A program made the translations under genes and the position numbers. A DNA stretch of 64,000 nucleotides from contig NZ_QXEC01000007.1 in the NCBI RefSeq assembly GCF_003583405.1, forward strand, positions 62,001 to 126,000, in the 5' to 3' direction. Below the pieces are notes generated by a model. It had not been told where the DNA came from. It saw only the letters and a list, made by a program, of their open reading frames with translations, and did no database searches. The DNA is from Micromonospora radicis (GTDB lineage: Bacteria > Actinomycetota > Actinomycetes > Mycobacteriales > Micromonosporaceae). Positions 33,857 to 43,403 of this stretch are shown here, one piece after another. Each line of letters opens with the position of its first letter. The first letter of the stretch is position 1.

Positions 33857-36757
33857 ATGCGATCCGTCGATGTGGTTGTCCCCGCCGAGTGGGCCTGCGC
33901 CCCGCTGCGGCACGTCGAGTTCTCCGGTGCCGGGTCCGGCACCGCCCCACCCACCTGGGCCCAGCAGGTGTTGTGGCGCTCGATCAGCAGGTTCGGCTCG
34001 AACCACCGCTTCCTCAACCTGCGCCGTACGGTGCCGGTCTCGGCGCGGGCCGCGATCGACGTGGCGCGGGCGACCCACGCGGTCGGTACGCTGGTCAGCC
34101 GGCATGCCTCGCTGCGCACCCGGCTGCCCCTGGTGGACGGCGGACCCGCCCAGCAGACCGAGCCGGCGGGGGTGCTGCCGGTGCTGGTGCGCACCGGCGC
34201 GGGCGACGGCGCCGAGGCCGCCCGGGAGGTCGCGAGCCTGCTCGGTGACGTGGCGTTCGACCATGCCGCCGAATGGCCGCTGCGGGTGGCCCTGGTGACG
34301 GTCGACGAGCGGGTACGACAGGTCGTGGTGGTGTTCAGTCACACCACCGTGGACGCGCACGCCGCCGAAGTGGTGCTGCGCGACCTGCGGCTGTTGCTGC
34401 TGCGCGGCGACCTGCCCACCCCGGCGGGCCCGCAGTCGCCGGAGGTGGCCCGGCAGCAGCACGGTGCCGACCGACGGCGCTCGCAACGGGCGGTGGCGTA
34501 CTGGCTCCGGGAGTACCAGCGGCTCCCCCTCCGGCCGCTGACCCCGACCGGACCGGGACTCGACCCGCCGCTGCGTCGCGGCGTACTGGTCTCCTCCGCC
34601 GTCGACACGGCCGCCCGGCTGATCGCCGACCGGTACCGGGTCAGCGTCTCCGCGGTCATGGCGGCCGGCTACCACGCGGTGGCGACCCGCATGTCGGGCC
34701 GGACGGTGTCCGGTCTCTTCCCGATGGCGCACAACCGGTTCCGCACCGAGTACGCCGACGCGGTGGCGAACCTGGGCCAGATCGGCTTCTGCGTGGTGGA
34801 CCTGAGCGGCCGACCGGACTTCGGCGAGCTGCTGTCGCGGGTCTGGACGGCCACCCTCAACGGACTGCGGCACGCCTACTACGAGCCGCCCGCGCTGCGG
34901 GCGGCCTTCGAGGAGCAGGGCATCGACTACGAGACGGCGTTCCTGCCCCATCACTACTTCAACGACGTCCGGCTCGCGGTCGGTGGTGGCGCCCCGGCGC
35001 CCGAGACCACGCCGGCCGAGCTGCGCGCCGCGATGGCCCACAGCACCTTCTCCTGGACCGCCGGGCTGCAGCAGGCGTCCTGGCACCTGCTGGCCCACGT
35101 CGTCGACGAGCCGGGCGGGGTGGGTGTCACGTTGACCGCCGACACCCGGCACCTGCCGATGGACTCGGTCGAGCCGTTCCTCCGCCAGTTCGAGGAGCTG
35201 CTGGTCGAGGCGGCCTTCGCCGACCTGCCATGGCCCTGGTCGACGACCACCGCCGCCGCCCCAGGCACCGCCCCCGGCAGCACCGCCGACCCAGGCACCA
35301 CCGCCGGCTCGGGCAGCACCGTCGGCTCGGGCACCACCCCTGGCTCGGCCGTCGGGTGGGTCGCCGACGGCGAGGAGATCGTGTCGGTGCCGTTCGACGG
35401 CGTACGCGCCGCGAGCGCGCCGCTGACCTGGGGGCAGCGGGCGATGTGGCGCAGCATGGACGAGTTCGACTCCCCCGCCGGGTACCGGGTGTTGAGCCTG
35501 CCCCGCACGCTGCCGGTGCCCGCGCGGGCCGAGGTGACCGCCGCGCGGGCGCTCGACGCGGTCGGCGCGCTGGTCACCCGACACGAGTCGCTGCGCACCC
35601 GGTTCCGCCGCCGGGACGACGAGCTGCACCAGGAGGCGGCGGCAGCGGGACGGCTGCCGGTGCTCGTGCACGCGGTGTCCCGGCCCCGGGACGATCCCGA
35701 CGGCCGGCACGCCGCGGCGGCGCTGACCGAGCGGCTGCGCGCGCCCCGGTTCGACCACGTCACCGAGTGGCCGCTGCGGGCCGCCCTGGTCACGGTCGAC
35801 GACCGGGTGCGGCAGGTCGTGGTGGTCTTCAGCCACGCCACGGTCGACTTCCACGCCAGCGACCTCGTGCTGCGTGACCTGCGGGCACTGCTGCTGCGCG
35901 GCGCGGTGGACACCCCGGCGGGCCCGCAGTCGCTGGACCTCGCCGGCCAGGAACGCGACGGGGAGCAGCGGCGCTCGCAGCGGGCGGTGGCGTACTGGGT
36001 CCGGGAGTTCGCGGGGTTGACGCCGAGCCTCGCCGAGCCGGTCGGGGCGGCCCCGGCACCCCGCTACCGGCGCGGCTCGCTGGTCTCGGCGGCGGTGCAC
36101 CACGCGGTACGGCTGGTCGCGGCCCGCAACCGGACCAGCACCTCCAACGCGATCCTGGCGGCCACCGCCGCCGGGCTGAGCGCCGACGGTGGACAGCAGA
36201 ACTGCGGCATCGTCGTGATGGCCAACAACCGGTTCCAGCCAGGACACGAACGGGCGGTCGGCACCCTCAACCAGATCGGGCTGTGCCGGCTCGACCTGAC
36301 CGGTCGTCCCGGCTTCACCGAGCTGCTGGCCCGGGCGGGGCGGGCGGCGCTGGACGCCTACCGGCACGCCTACTACGACCCGGCCGAGTGGGAGCGCACC
36401 TTCACCGACCTGGGTCACGACCACCGCACGTTCCTGGCCCCCTACTGCTACCTCAACGACGCGCGGCTACTGCGCGAGGTGGACGCGGGGCAGCCGGGAC
36501 CGGACGAGACGAAGCTGCGGGCGATCCGGTCCGACACCGCGTTCCGCTGGCTGCCGGAGCTCGCCCAGTTCCCGTGGCGCTGCCGGCTACAGGTGCTCGA
36601 CGCGGCCGGCGCGGTCGAGCTGGTCGTCACCGCCGACACCCGGTACTTCCCGACGGAACGGGTCGAGCCGTTCCTGCGCGGCGTGGAGGCGCTGCTGGTG
36701 GAGGCCGCCTTCCGGGACGTGCCCTGGCCCTGGGCACCGACCCCCGGCATCCGGTGA
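33857..36757 (+). CDS. Tandem condensation-domain-like protein (two degenerate C domains)
   Basis: 966 aa built from two homologous halves (about 20-465 and 515-960) joined by a Gly/Ser/Thr/Pro linker. Each half shows the condensation fold pattern: RHASLRTRL / RHESLRTRF (C2 motif) and, in place of HHxxxDG, SHTTVDA (161-167) and SHATVDF (659-665). The second His and the Asp survive; the first His and the Gly do not. Both halves repeat DERVRQVVVVFSH, PAGPQS and RRSQRAVAYW. No adenylation or carrier domain is fused. It may ligate, esterify or release the peptide made by the divergent operon. The ATG at 33857 has only a weak RBS, so the start is tentative. Confidence 0.82.
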   Translation: MRSVDVVVPAEWACAPLRHVEFSGAGSGTAPPTWAQQVLWRSISRFGSNHRFLNLRRTVPVSARAAIDVARATHAVGTLVSRHASLRTRLPLVDGGPAQQTEPAGVLPVLVRTGAGDGAEAAREVASLLGDVAFDHAAEWPLRVALVTVDERVRQVVVVFSHTTVDAHAAEVVLRDLRLLLLRGDLPTPAGPQSPEVARQQHGADRRRSQRAVAYWLREYQRLPLRPLTPTGPGLDPPLRRGVLVSSAVDTAARLIADRYRVSVSAVMAAGYHAVATRMSGRTVSGLFPMAHNRFRTEYADAVANLGQIGFCVVDLSGRPDFGELLSRVWTATLNGLRHAYYEPPALRAAFEEQGIDYETAFLPHHYFNDVRLAVGGGAPAPETTPAELRAAMAHSTFSWTAGLQQASWHLLAHVVDEPGGVGVTLTADTRHLPMDSVEPFLRQFEELLVEAAFADLPWPWSTTTAAAPGTAPGSTADPGTTAGSGSTVGSGTTPGSAVGWVADGEEIVSVPFDGVRAASAPLTWGQRAMWRSMDEFDSPAGYRVLSLPRTLPVPARAEVTAARALDAVGALVTRHESLRTRFRRRDDELHQEAAAAGRLPVLVHAVSRPRDDPDGRHAAAALTERLRAPRFDHVTEWPLRAALVTVDDRVRQVVVVFSHATVDFHASDLVLRDLRALLLRGAVDTPAGPQSLDLAGQERDGEQRRSQRAVAYWVREFAGLTPSLAEPVGAAPAPRYRRGSLVSAAVHHAVRLVAARNRTSTSNAILAATAAGLSADGGQQNCGIVVMANNRFQPGHERAVGTLNQIGLCRLDLTGRPGFTELLARAGRAALDAYRHAYYDPAEWERTFTDLGHDHRTFLAPYCYLNDARLLREVDAGQPGPDETKLRAIRSDTAFRWLPELAQFPWRCRLQVLDAAGAVELVVTADTRYFPTERVEPFLRGVEALLVEAAFRDVPWPWAPTPGIR

Positions 36758-37002
36758 CGCCCGCACCGATAACCGCTCGGCGTGCGGCGACCATCGAGTG
36801 GCTCCGGCAGCTGCGGGCGGAGTGGCTCGACGTGTTGGGCGGGCTGAGCGACGCCGACCTCGACGAGGTCGCGCCGTTCCCCTGGCCGCACGACCCGGCG
36901 CACACCGTGGCGCACCTGCTCGCCTGGGTCAACGCCGAGTTGATGAAGAACGTCGCCGAGATCGGTCAACTCCGGCTGCTGCACGCCGCGGATCCCGCCT
37001 GA
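36754..37002 (+). CDS. DinB-superfamily protein, C-terminal half only
   Basis: 82 aa, half the usual length. EWLRQLRAEWLDVLGGLSDADLDEVAPFPWPHDP and HTVAHLLAWVNAELMKNVAEIGQLRLL (shown in pieces) resemble the later helices of actinobacterial DinB-like four-helix-bundle proteins. The N-terminal half and its metal-binding His are missing. The GTG at 36754 overlaps the stop of the tandem condensation gene (GTGA), so it may be expressed as a small coupled peptide or be a decaying remnant. Confidence 0.6.
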   Translation: MTPAPITARRAATIEWLRQLRAEWLDVLGGLSDADLDEVAPFPWPHDPAHTVAHLLAWVNAELMKNVAEIGQLRLLHAADPA

Positions 37003-37021
37003 CCTCGCGGCCCGCATCGCA

Positions 37022-37049
37022 TTGAGAACGGTCGACCCACCTGTAATGA
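37022..37049 (+). promoter_or_regulatory. Predicted promoter of the alginate-lyase-like gene
   Basis: TTGAGA (37022-37027), 16-base spacer, TAATGA (37044-37049). TTAACACACTTAA immediately downstream, at the expected transcription start, could be an operator. Confidence 0.5.
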
Positions 37050-37086
37050 TTAACACACTTAACAGTCGGTGGGCGAAGGAGCGGAC

Positions 37087-38691
37087 GTGGCGCGATTGCC
37101 GAGCAGACGAGGTGCCCCCCGGGCCGTCACCCGATTCACCGCCGCGGTCGTCGTCGGCCTGCTCGGCGCCGCGGCCGGCCTGGTCGCCGGTGGCCGACCC
37201 GCCTCGGCGGCGACGGTGGGCGCCATCACCGGACTCGGCGGCAAGTGCGTGGACATCGCCGCCGCCAACCCGGCCAACGGCACCCAGGTGCAGCTGTACG
37301 CCTGCAACGGCAGCAACGCCCAGCAGTGGACGGTCGCCGACGACGGCACCATCCGCGGGCTCGGCAAGTGCCTCGACGTGGCCGCCGCGAACACCGCCAA
37401 CGGCGCCCGGGTGCAGATCCACGACTGCAACGGCACCGCCGCCCAACGCTGGTCGGCCAGTGGCACGCAACTGGTCAACCCGAACTCCGGCAAGTGCCTC
37501 GACGCGACCGGGCAGAGTTCCGCCGACGGCACCCCGTTGCAGCTCTGGACCTGCACCGGAAACGCGAACCAGAGTTGGCTGCTACCGACCGGTTCCCCTC
37601 CCCCGGCCGGCGGTTTCGTGCACCCCGGCGTGCACGTCAGCCGCGGCCAGCTCGACTTCGTCCGGGGCCGGGTACAGGCCGGCGCGCAGCCCTGGACGTC
37701 GGCGTTCAACCAGATGATGAGCAGCCGGTACGCCTCGCTGACCCGGACCCCGGCGCCGCGCGCCGTCGTCGAGTGCGGCTCCTACTCCAACCCCAACAAC
37801 GGTTGCACCGACGAGCGTGAGGACGCCATCGCCGCGTACACCCACGCGCTGGCCTGGCACCTCACCGGGGATTCCCGGTACGCCCAGAAGTCGATCCAGC
37901 TGATGGACGCCTGGTCGGCCACGATCACGTCGCACACCGGGAGCAACGCGCCGTTGCAGACCGGGTGGGCGGGCTCGGTCTGGCCCCGCGCCGCGGAGAT
38001 CATCCGGTACACCTACGGCAGCTGGCCCAACGCCGGCCGTTTCGCGACCATGCTGCGCAACGTCTACCTACCGGTGGTACGCAACGGCTCCAGCAGCAAC
38101 GGCAACTGGGAACTGTCCATGATGGAGGCGACCGTCGGGATCGCCGTCTTCCTGGAGGACCGAGCCGCCTACGACGCGGCGGTCACCCGCTTCCTCAACC
38201 GGGCCCGCGCCTTCGTCTACCTGCCCAGCGACGGCGACCTGCCGTACACGGTGCCGGGCAGCGGCCTGACCACCCGTACCCAGATCGTCAACTACTGGCA
38301 CGGACAGTCCACCTTCGTGGCCGGCCTGGCCCAGGAGACCTGCCGGGACTTCACCCACACCGGGTACGGCATCGCCGCCATCTCGCACGTCGCGGAGACC
38401 TCCCGGATCCAGGGCCGCGACCTCTACCCGCAGGTCGGTGAGCGGCTGCGACACGCGCTGGGTTTCCACTCGCAGTACCAGCTCGGTGCCACCGTGCCCG
38501 GCTGGTTGTGCGGTGGCAGCCTGACCCGGGGGCTCGGCCCGATCACCGAGGTCGGATACAACGCCATGGCCAACCGGCTGGGCAACTCGATGACCAACAC
38601 CCGGAGCCTCACGCTGCAGCAACGTCCGGCCGGCACCAACAACCTCTTCGTCGCCTGGGAGACCCTGACCCACGGGGACAACCTGTCCTGA
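37087..38691 (+). CDS. Secreted alginate-lyase-family enzyme with N-terminal ricin-type CBM13
   Basis: 534 aa. Signal peptide (RFTAAVVVGLLGAAAGLVAG, cleavage after ASA near residue 42). Three beta-trefoil repeats follow with QxW motifs (AQQWTV, AQRWSA, NQSWLL). From about residue 185 (HPGVHVSRGQLDFVRGRVQAG) a catalytic alpha/alpha-toroid region matches the alginate lyase family PF05426: NGNWELSMMEATVGIAVFLED, NYWHGQ, CRDFTHTGYGIAAISHVAE. It probably cleaves a uronate-containing or related acidic polysaccharide by elimination; the exact substrate is not decided. The GTG at 37087 follows GAAGGAG five bases upstream, preferred over the GTG at 37069. Confidence 0.85.
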   Translation: MARLPSRRGAPRAVTRFTAAVVVGLLGAAAGLVAGGRPASAATVGAITGLGGKCVDIAAANPANGTQVQLYACNGSNAQQWTVADDGTIRGLGKCLDVAAANTANGARVQIHDCNGTAAQRWSASGTQLVNPNSGKCLDATGQSSADGTPLQLWTCTGNANQSWLLPTGSPPPAGGFVHPGVHVSRGQLDFVRGRVQAGAQPWTSAFNQMMSSRYASLTRTPAPRAVVECGSYSNPNNGCTDEREDAIAAYTHALAWHLTGDSRYAQKSIQLMDAWSATITSHTGSNAPLQTGWAGSVWPRAAEIIRYTYGSWPNAGRFATMLRNVYLPVVRNGSSSNGNWELSMMEATVGIAVFLEDRAAYDAAVTRFLNRARAFVYLPSDGDLPYTVPGSGLTTRTQIVNYWHGQSTFVAGLAQETCRDFTHTGYGIAAISHVAETSRIQGRDLYPQVGERLRHALGFHSQYQLGATVPGWLCGGSLTRGLGPITEVGYNAMANRLGNSMTNTRSLTLQQRPAGTNNLFVAWETLTHGDNLS

Positions 38692-38758
38692 TCGTCGGTG
38701 CCGGGGGTGACGGTGACGCGGGGCGGTGCCGGGCAGCCCGTACCCGCGCCGTGGCCGG

Positions 38759-39235
38759 TCAGCCTCGCGCCGCCATCCGGCGGGTCAGCTCGGCGGCCCG
38801 GTACGCCGCGACCTGCCGAGCCTGACCGGCGACGAACCGCCGCAGCAGCGTCGGTGCGGTGGCGGTGACCTGCTCCCGCACCCGGGTGCCGTCCGTCTCG
38901 GCGGTCAGGTCGACCACCGCGCGCAGCCGCACCCACCCTGGGCTGACCACGTCGCTGACCAGCTGAGCGCCCGGTCGGGTGGCGACCATGCGGACCCGGA
39001 TCGGGTTGTCCCATCGCAGGAGTCGAAGGAACCGGAACCGCTCGACGGCCACGTAGTCGGTCACCGCACGTCCCTCGGGGTCCCGGCCGGTACACACGTC
39101 GTTCACCGCCACCACCAGCGGCGACAGTCCGATGTAGCTGTGCGGGTCGCTCAGGTGGCGGTACACCTCGTCCGGCGCCGCCGCGACGCGGCAGGTGGTG
39201 GTGAAGGCGATCGGTGGTTTCGGCTCCTCGGGCAC
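38759..39235 (-). CDS. SRPBCC (START/polyketide cyclase-like) family protein
   Basis: 158 aa. FTTTCRVAAAPDEVYRHLSDP at the N-terminus is the first strand and helix of the SRPBCC hydrophobic-pocket fold. A long C-terminal helix follows (TLLRRFVAGQARQVAAYRAAE). No catalytic residues can be assigned, so ligand and function are unknown. The GTG start follows AGGATGAG. It is convergent with the alginate-lyase-like gene. Confidence 0.8.
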   Translation of the reverse strand: MPEEPKPPIAFTTTCRVAAAPDEVYRHLSDPHSYIGLSPLVVAVNDVCTGRDPEGRAVTDYVAVERFRFLRLLRWDNPIRVRMVATRPGAQLVSDVVSPGWVRLRAVVDLTAETDGTRVREQVTATAPTLLRRFVAGQARQVAAYRAAELTRRMAARG

Positions 39236-39441
39236 GTCTCATCCTGGCACGGGCGCGGCGACCCGACACCTGTCGAAGTCAACCATAGAAATGTTTGGTC
39301 ACCCGTCGGATGACCCGTCGTGAGCTGCACCGTAGCGTCAACGCGATTCACCTCGCAGGGGACTGCTCACTCACCGTGATCACACCTGGTGGGGTGGGTC
39401 GGAGCCCCGTGCTGTCCTTTCAACCCCCAAAAGGAGCAGAG

Positions 39442-42264
39442 GTGCCCCTACAACCCCGTCGATCACGCCGCAGCCGCGGTGCGGTGGTGCTGTTGTCCAC
39501 CACACTCGTCGCCTCCATGACCACCATCGCCGCCAACCCCGCCTCAGCCGCACCCGAAGAAACCACCACCAAGACCAACCCGATCTTCCTCACCGGACCC
39601 AACCACGGCAGCCCCGAAGACATCGCCATCCGCTACCTCCGCGGCAACCCCACCGCACACGGCGTCACCACCACCGACCTCAGCGACCTCAGCATCCTGT
39701 CCAGCTACACCAGCCGACACAACGGCGTCACCCACGTCAACCTCGCCCAACGCCACCAGAACCTCGAAGTCTTCGGCGCCACCGCCACCGTCAACATCGC
39801 CAAAGACGGCAGCGTCATCCTCGTCGGCGACACCCTCGTCCCCGACCTCACCAAGCGCACCTCCGGCAACGCCGACCTGGGTGCCGTGGAAGCCGTGGCG
39901 GCGGCTGCCGAGGGCCTGGACCTCGCCACGCCGAAGAGCCCCAAGGTGCTCAGCCGTGCCGGTGGCGCGGCGCAGAAGACGGTGGTGTCGGACAGCGGGA
40001 TCTCCGAGGAGCCGATCCCGGCGAAGTTGGGCTGGCAGCCCACCGAGGACGGGCTGCGCCTGGCCTGGCAGCTGGTCATCGACGACGCCGACGACGACCA
40101 CCTGTGGAACGCCACCGTGGACGCCGAGACCGGCGACCTGCTCGACGCCGACGACTGGACCGTGCACCACGACACCGACGAGATGGCGCACACCCTGGGC
40201 CATGTCTCCGGTCGTACGCTGGCCGCCGGCAACCCCGCCCTCGGTACGCCCGACCCGGTCCAGGACGGCTCCAGTTACCACGTCTACGGGTATCCGAGCG
40301 AGAGCCCGAACGACGGTCCGCGCAGCGTGGTCACCAACCCGGCGGACGCGCTCGCGTCGCCGTACGGCTGGCACGACACCGACGGGGTGCCGGGTCCGGA
40401 GTTCACCACCACGCAGGGCAACAACGTCCACGCGTACATGGACCAGGACAACAACAACCAGCCGGACTTCGGCAGCAGCCCCGACGGCGGGGCCGGGCTG
40501 AGCTTCGACTTCCCGATGGACGTCAACGAGCACGCGCAGAGCTACCGGGACGCGGCCACGGCGAACCTGTTCTACTGGAACAACGTCATCCACGACGTCA
40601 CCTACCTGTACGGGTTCGACGAGGCGTCGGGCAACTTCCAGATGAACAACTACGGTCGCGGCGGCGTGGGCGGCGACTACGTCCGGGCCGAAGCCGCCGA
40701 CGGCGGCGGCTCGAACAACGCCAACTTCTCCACCCCCGCCGCCGACGGCGGCACCCCCCGAATGCAGATGTACCTCTGGCCGGGCAACCAGTTCGGCGCC
40801 CAGAACCAACTCGTCGTCGACGGCGTCGGCTCCTTCGACGCCACCTGGTCCCGGTTCAGCCCGGCCCCCTCGGTCGCCGGCCTGCCGGGGCACGGCCTGG
40901 TCTACGGCGGTACCGGCTGCAACACGGCCACGTACCCGCAGACGCTGCCGGACGGCAACTGGATCGCGGTGGTCGACGGTGGTACGGCCGCCTGCACGTA
41001 TCTGCTCCGGGCCCAGGTGGCCCAGTCCCTCGGTGCCAGGGCCGTGGTGGTCGCGCACAACGCGGCCGGCGCGGCGCCGGTACTGACCGGCGCGATGACC
41101 ACCACTCCGGTCGCCATCCCGGCGGTCGCGGTGACCCAGGCAGACGGCAACACGATCAAGGCCGCCATCACCGACGGGCAGGTCACCGGCTCGGTACGCA
41201 AGCACCCGAGCCACCCGGGCATCCGCGACGGCGACTTCGACGCGGGAATCGTCATCCACGAGTACGGTCACGGCATCTCCAACCGGCTCACCGGTGGCCC
41301 GGGCGTCAACTGCCTGAGCGGCAACGAGCAGATGGGTGAGGGCTGGAGCGACTACTTCGCGCTCACCATGCTGCTCGACCCGGCGTTCGACACGGCCGAC
41401 GGGGTGCGCGGCATGGGCCCGTACGCCCTCTTCCAGGACGACCGCAGCGGCGCGGGCATCCGGCCGCGGCCGTACTCGCGCAACATGGAGATCCAGCCGT
41501 TCACCTACGACAGCATCAAGACCGGCGGCTGGCTCAACGGCACCTCACTGGCCGCACCACACGGCATCGGCCACGGCTGGGCCGCGGTGCTGTGGGACAT
41601 GACCTGGGACCTGATCGACAAGCACGGTCTGAACCCCAACGTGTACGAGGCGTGGGACACCGGCGGCAACAACCTCGCCATGCAACTGGTCATGGACGGG
41701 CTCAAGATGCAGGGCTGCGGCCCCGGCTTCGTGGTCGGCCGCAACGCCATCATCGCCGCCGACGCCGCACTGACCGGCGGCGACAACTCCTGCACCCTGT
41801 GGGCCTCCTTCGCCCGCCGCGGCCTCGGCTACAGCGCCGTACAGGGCACCACCAACCGCGACGACAACACCGAAGCCTTCGACACCCACCCCTCCTGCCG
41901 CAGCGACTTCACCGACCGCAACGCACAACCCGAACTGAACACCCTGCCCGCCGGTGACGCCGCACCCATGAAGTTCAACCTCGGCACCAACCGCGGCCTC
42001 GACATCCTCGCCAGCAACTCCCCCTACTCCCGACTCGTCGACTGCGACACCCTACGCACCGTCAACCCGGACGGCCCGATCACCCCGCGCCCGACACCCG
42101 TCGCCGCAGTCAACCCGGGCAACTCGACGATGTCCGTCAGCGGCAACGGTCAGTACAACTACGTCTGGAAGACCGACCCCGCCTGGGCCGGCGCCTGCCG
42201 CGAGTTCGTCCTGACCCTCGACAACGGATTCCAGTACCGCTCCTACTTCAAGTTCATCGCCTGA
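39442..42264 (+). CDS. Secreted M36 (fungalysin-type) metalloprotease with PA insert and PxKF tail
   Basis: 940 aa. Signal peptide (to ASA near residue 34), then an FTP-type propeptide (HNGVTHVNLAQRHQNLEVFGATATV). The catalytic region has VIHEYGHGISNRLTGG (HExxH near 606) and the third ligand in GEGWSDYFAL. A protease-associated (PA) domain is inserted before it (about 450-595: NWIAVVDGGTAACTYLLRAQVAQ, AIPAVAVTQADG). The C-terminus carries a PxKF-type domain (PMKFNLGTNRGLDIL to SYFKF). It should be an exported zinc endopeptidase activated by propeptide removal. The GTG follows AAAAGGAG. A strong terminator is at 42277. Confidence 0.93.
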   Translation: MPLQPRRSRRSRGAVVLLSTTLVASMTTIAANPASAAPEETTTKTNPIFLTGPNHGSPEDIAIRYLRGNPTAHGVTTTDLSDLSILSSYTSRHNGVTHVNLAQRHQNLEVFGATATVNIAKDGSVILVGDTLVPDLTKRTSGNADLGAVEAVAAAAEGLDLATPKSPKVLSRAGGAAQKTVVSDSGISEEPIPAKLGWQPTEDGLRLAWQLVIDDADDDHLWNATVDAETGDLLDADDWTVHHDTDEMAHTLGHVSGRTLAAGNPALGTPDPVQDGSSYHVYGYPSESPNDGPRSVVTNPADALASPYGWHDTDGVPGPEFTTTQGNNVHAYMDQDNNNQPDFGSSPDGGAGLSFDFPMDVNEHAQSYRDAATANLFYWNNVIHDVTYLYGFDEASGNFQMNNYGRGGVGGDYVRAEAADGGGSNNANFSTPAADGGTPRMQMYLWPGNQFGAQNQLVVDGVGSFDATWSRFSPAPSVAGLPGHGLVYGGTGCNTATYPQTLPDGNWIAVVDGGTAACTYLLRAQVAQSLGARAVVVAHNAAGAAPVLTGAMTTTPVAIPAVAVTQADGNTIKAAITDGQVTGSVRKHPSHPGIRDGDFDAGIVIHEYGHGISNRLTGGPGVNCLSGNEQMGEGWSDYFALTMLLDPAFDTADGVRGMGPYALFQDDRSGAGIRPRPYSRNMEIQPFTYDSIKTGGWLNGTSLAAPHGIGHGWAAVLWDMTWDLIDKHGLNPNVYEAWDTGGNNLAMQLVMDGLKMQGCGPGFVVGRNAIIAADAALTGGDNSCTLWASFARRGLGYSAVQGTTNRDDNTEAFDTHPSCRSDFTDRNAQPELNTLPAGDAAPMKFNLGTNRGLDILASNSPYSRLVDCDTLRTVNPDGPITPRPTPVAAVNPGNSTMSVSGNGQYNYVWKTDPAWAGACREFVLTLDNGFQYRSYFKFIA

Positions 42265-42276
42265 CTCTCACCGGTG

Positions 42277-42318
42277 GTTCCGTGGGGCGGTCCGGCGGTC
42301 CGGACGGCCCCACGGAAC
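42277..42318 (+). terminator. Terminator of the M36 protease gene
   Basis: GTTCCGTGGGGC (42277-42288) pairs perfectly with GCCCCACGGAAC (42307-42318). The 18-base loop contains a smaller inverted repeat. Confidence 0.85.
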
Positions 42319-42342
42319 GCCCCACGATCCCCACGAAGAGAC

Positions 42343-42353
42343 ACGTCAGATGT
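42343..42353. promoter_or_regulatory. ACATCNGATGT-type site, one mismatch
   Basis: ACGTCAGATGT, one base off the island operator consensus, between the M36 terminator and the duplicated promoter at 42402. Confidence 0.55.
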
Positions 42354-42401
42354 ATTGATGCCGGGTATCCCCCCAAGGCGGACATCGATGCCGATCTGCC
42401 A

Positions 42402-42450
42402 TTGCCTACCCCGACCCGCCGGAGTAACCTTCCCGCAACACATCAGATGT
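42402..42450 (+). promoter_or_regulatory. Promoter-operator unit, copy 1 of an 80-bp direct repeat
   Basis: TTGCCT (42402-42407), 17-base spacer, TAACCT (42425-42430), then the exact palindrome ACATCAGATGT (42440-42450) at the expected transcription start. The block 42400-42480 repeats at 43575-43655 with few changes; -35, spacing, -10 and operator offset are identical. Confidence 0.75.
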
Positions 42451-42481
42451 CTCATCCGATTCGAGGTGCTGCCATGCGGTT

Positions 42482-43399
42482 ATGTCACCGGACCCCACCC
42501 GCCCGGGTCGCCGCATCTCCGGCCCGCCGCCGGTTTCCGGTCGCTGGACACTGACGGCCAGCACCGTGTCGACCGCCGGCACCTCCCCGCATCCTCTCAC
42601 CCCGGACCAGGCCCGCGGACTGCTCGTCGCCCAACTGGGACCGCGCGCCGACCTCGATCACGCCACCACCGAGCGGCTCGTGGCGTTCTGCGCCGGCCTA
42701 CCGCTGGCGATCAACCTCGCCGCCGCCCACCTGCGTCGTCGTCCCGACCAGTCGGTCGCCGCGCTCACCGCGGACCTCGACCGGGCGGTTCACCGGTTTC
42801 CCGGGCTGGCCGGGCAGGAACTGGCGGCGGCCGCCACCTTCGACCTGTCCTATCGCGACCTGCCCGCCAGCCGGCAGCGGCTGCTGCGGTATCTCGGTCT
42901 GCATCCCGGCCCGGACTTCGATGCCGCCGCGGCCGCCGCGCTGGGGAATCTCACCCTGGTCCGCGCCCGTGAGGGCCTGAACGCCCTCCGGAGCGCCCAA
43001 CTGCTCATCGAGCGTGGCGACCGCTACCGCTTCCCCGAGTCGGTCGTCCCGTACGCCCGCGGGCTGGCCGCGGCCGAGCCTGCGGCCAACCGCGAAGCCG
43101 CCCTGCACCGGCTCGCGCACCAGCGGGGGGCCGCCCCGACCACGGATCCGGCCGACACCCGACGCGAGCCGTCCACCGCCGGCCCGGCCACGGCGCGCCA
43201 CGAGCCGCCCACCGGCACCGGCCGGAGCAGTCGCCGCGACGCGGCTCCCACCGACCCGGCCGGCGGCCGGCGCGGCTCGGCCGCCACTGGCGGACCGGAG
43301 GCTCGGCGCACGGGCAGTTCCCCGCGCAACGTCGTCGACCTGCACGAGGCCGGCCCGGACACCGTCCGGCAGCCCCGGGCTCGTCGCCGCCGACACTGA
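42482..43399 (+). CDS. NB-ARC (AfsR/SARP-type) regulator fragment
   Basis: Up to 305 aa; the start is uncertain. The middle matches the C-terminal part of an NB-ARC module: LVAFCAGLPLAINLAAAHLRRR contains the GLPL motif, followed by AALTADLDR and FDLSYRDLPASRQRLLRYLGLHPGPDF (winged-helix part). Walker A, Walker B and any DNA-binding domain are missing, and TPRs expected downstream are replaced by a low-complexity Arg/Pro/Thr tail from about residue 205. It is most likely a relic trapped between two copies of the GH95 promoter-operator; it could still be expressed from copy 1. Confidence 0.6.
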   Translation: MSPDPTRPGRRISGPPPVSGRWTLTASTVSTAGTSPHPLTPDQARGLLVAQLGPRADLDHATTERLVAFCAGLPLAINLAAAHLRRRPDQSVAALTADLDRAVHRFPGLAGQELAAAATFDLSYRDLPASRQRLLRYLGLHPGPDFDAAAAAALGNLTLVRAREGLNALRSAQLLIERGDRYRFPESVVPYARGLAAAEPAANREAALHRLAHQRGAAPTTDPADTRREPSTAGPATARHEPPTGTGRSSRRDAAPTDPAGGRRGSAATGGPEARRTGSSPRNVVDLHEAGPDTVRQPRARRRRH

Positions 43400-43403
43400 T
43401 CGT

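Noticed and set aside
42381-42391. ACATCGATGCC as another island operator
   Set aside because: Half-sites lack the single-base spacer and the right half is imperfect.
42482-43399. Intact SARP/AfsR regulator
   Set aside because: No DNA-binding domain, P-loop or TPRs; only the GLPL half of NB-ARC is present.
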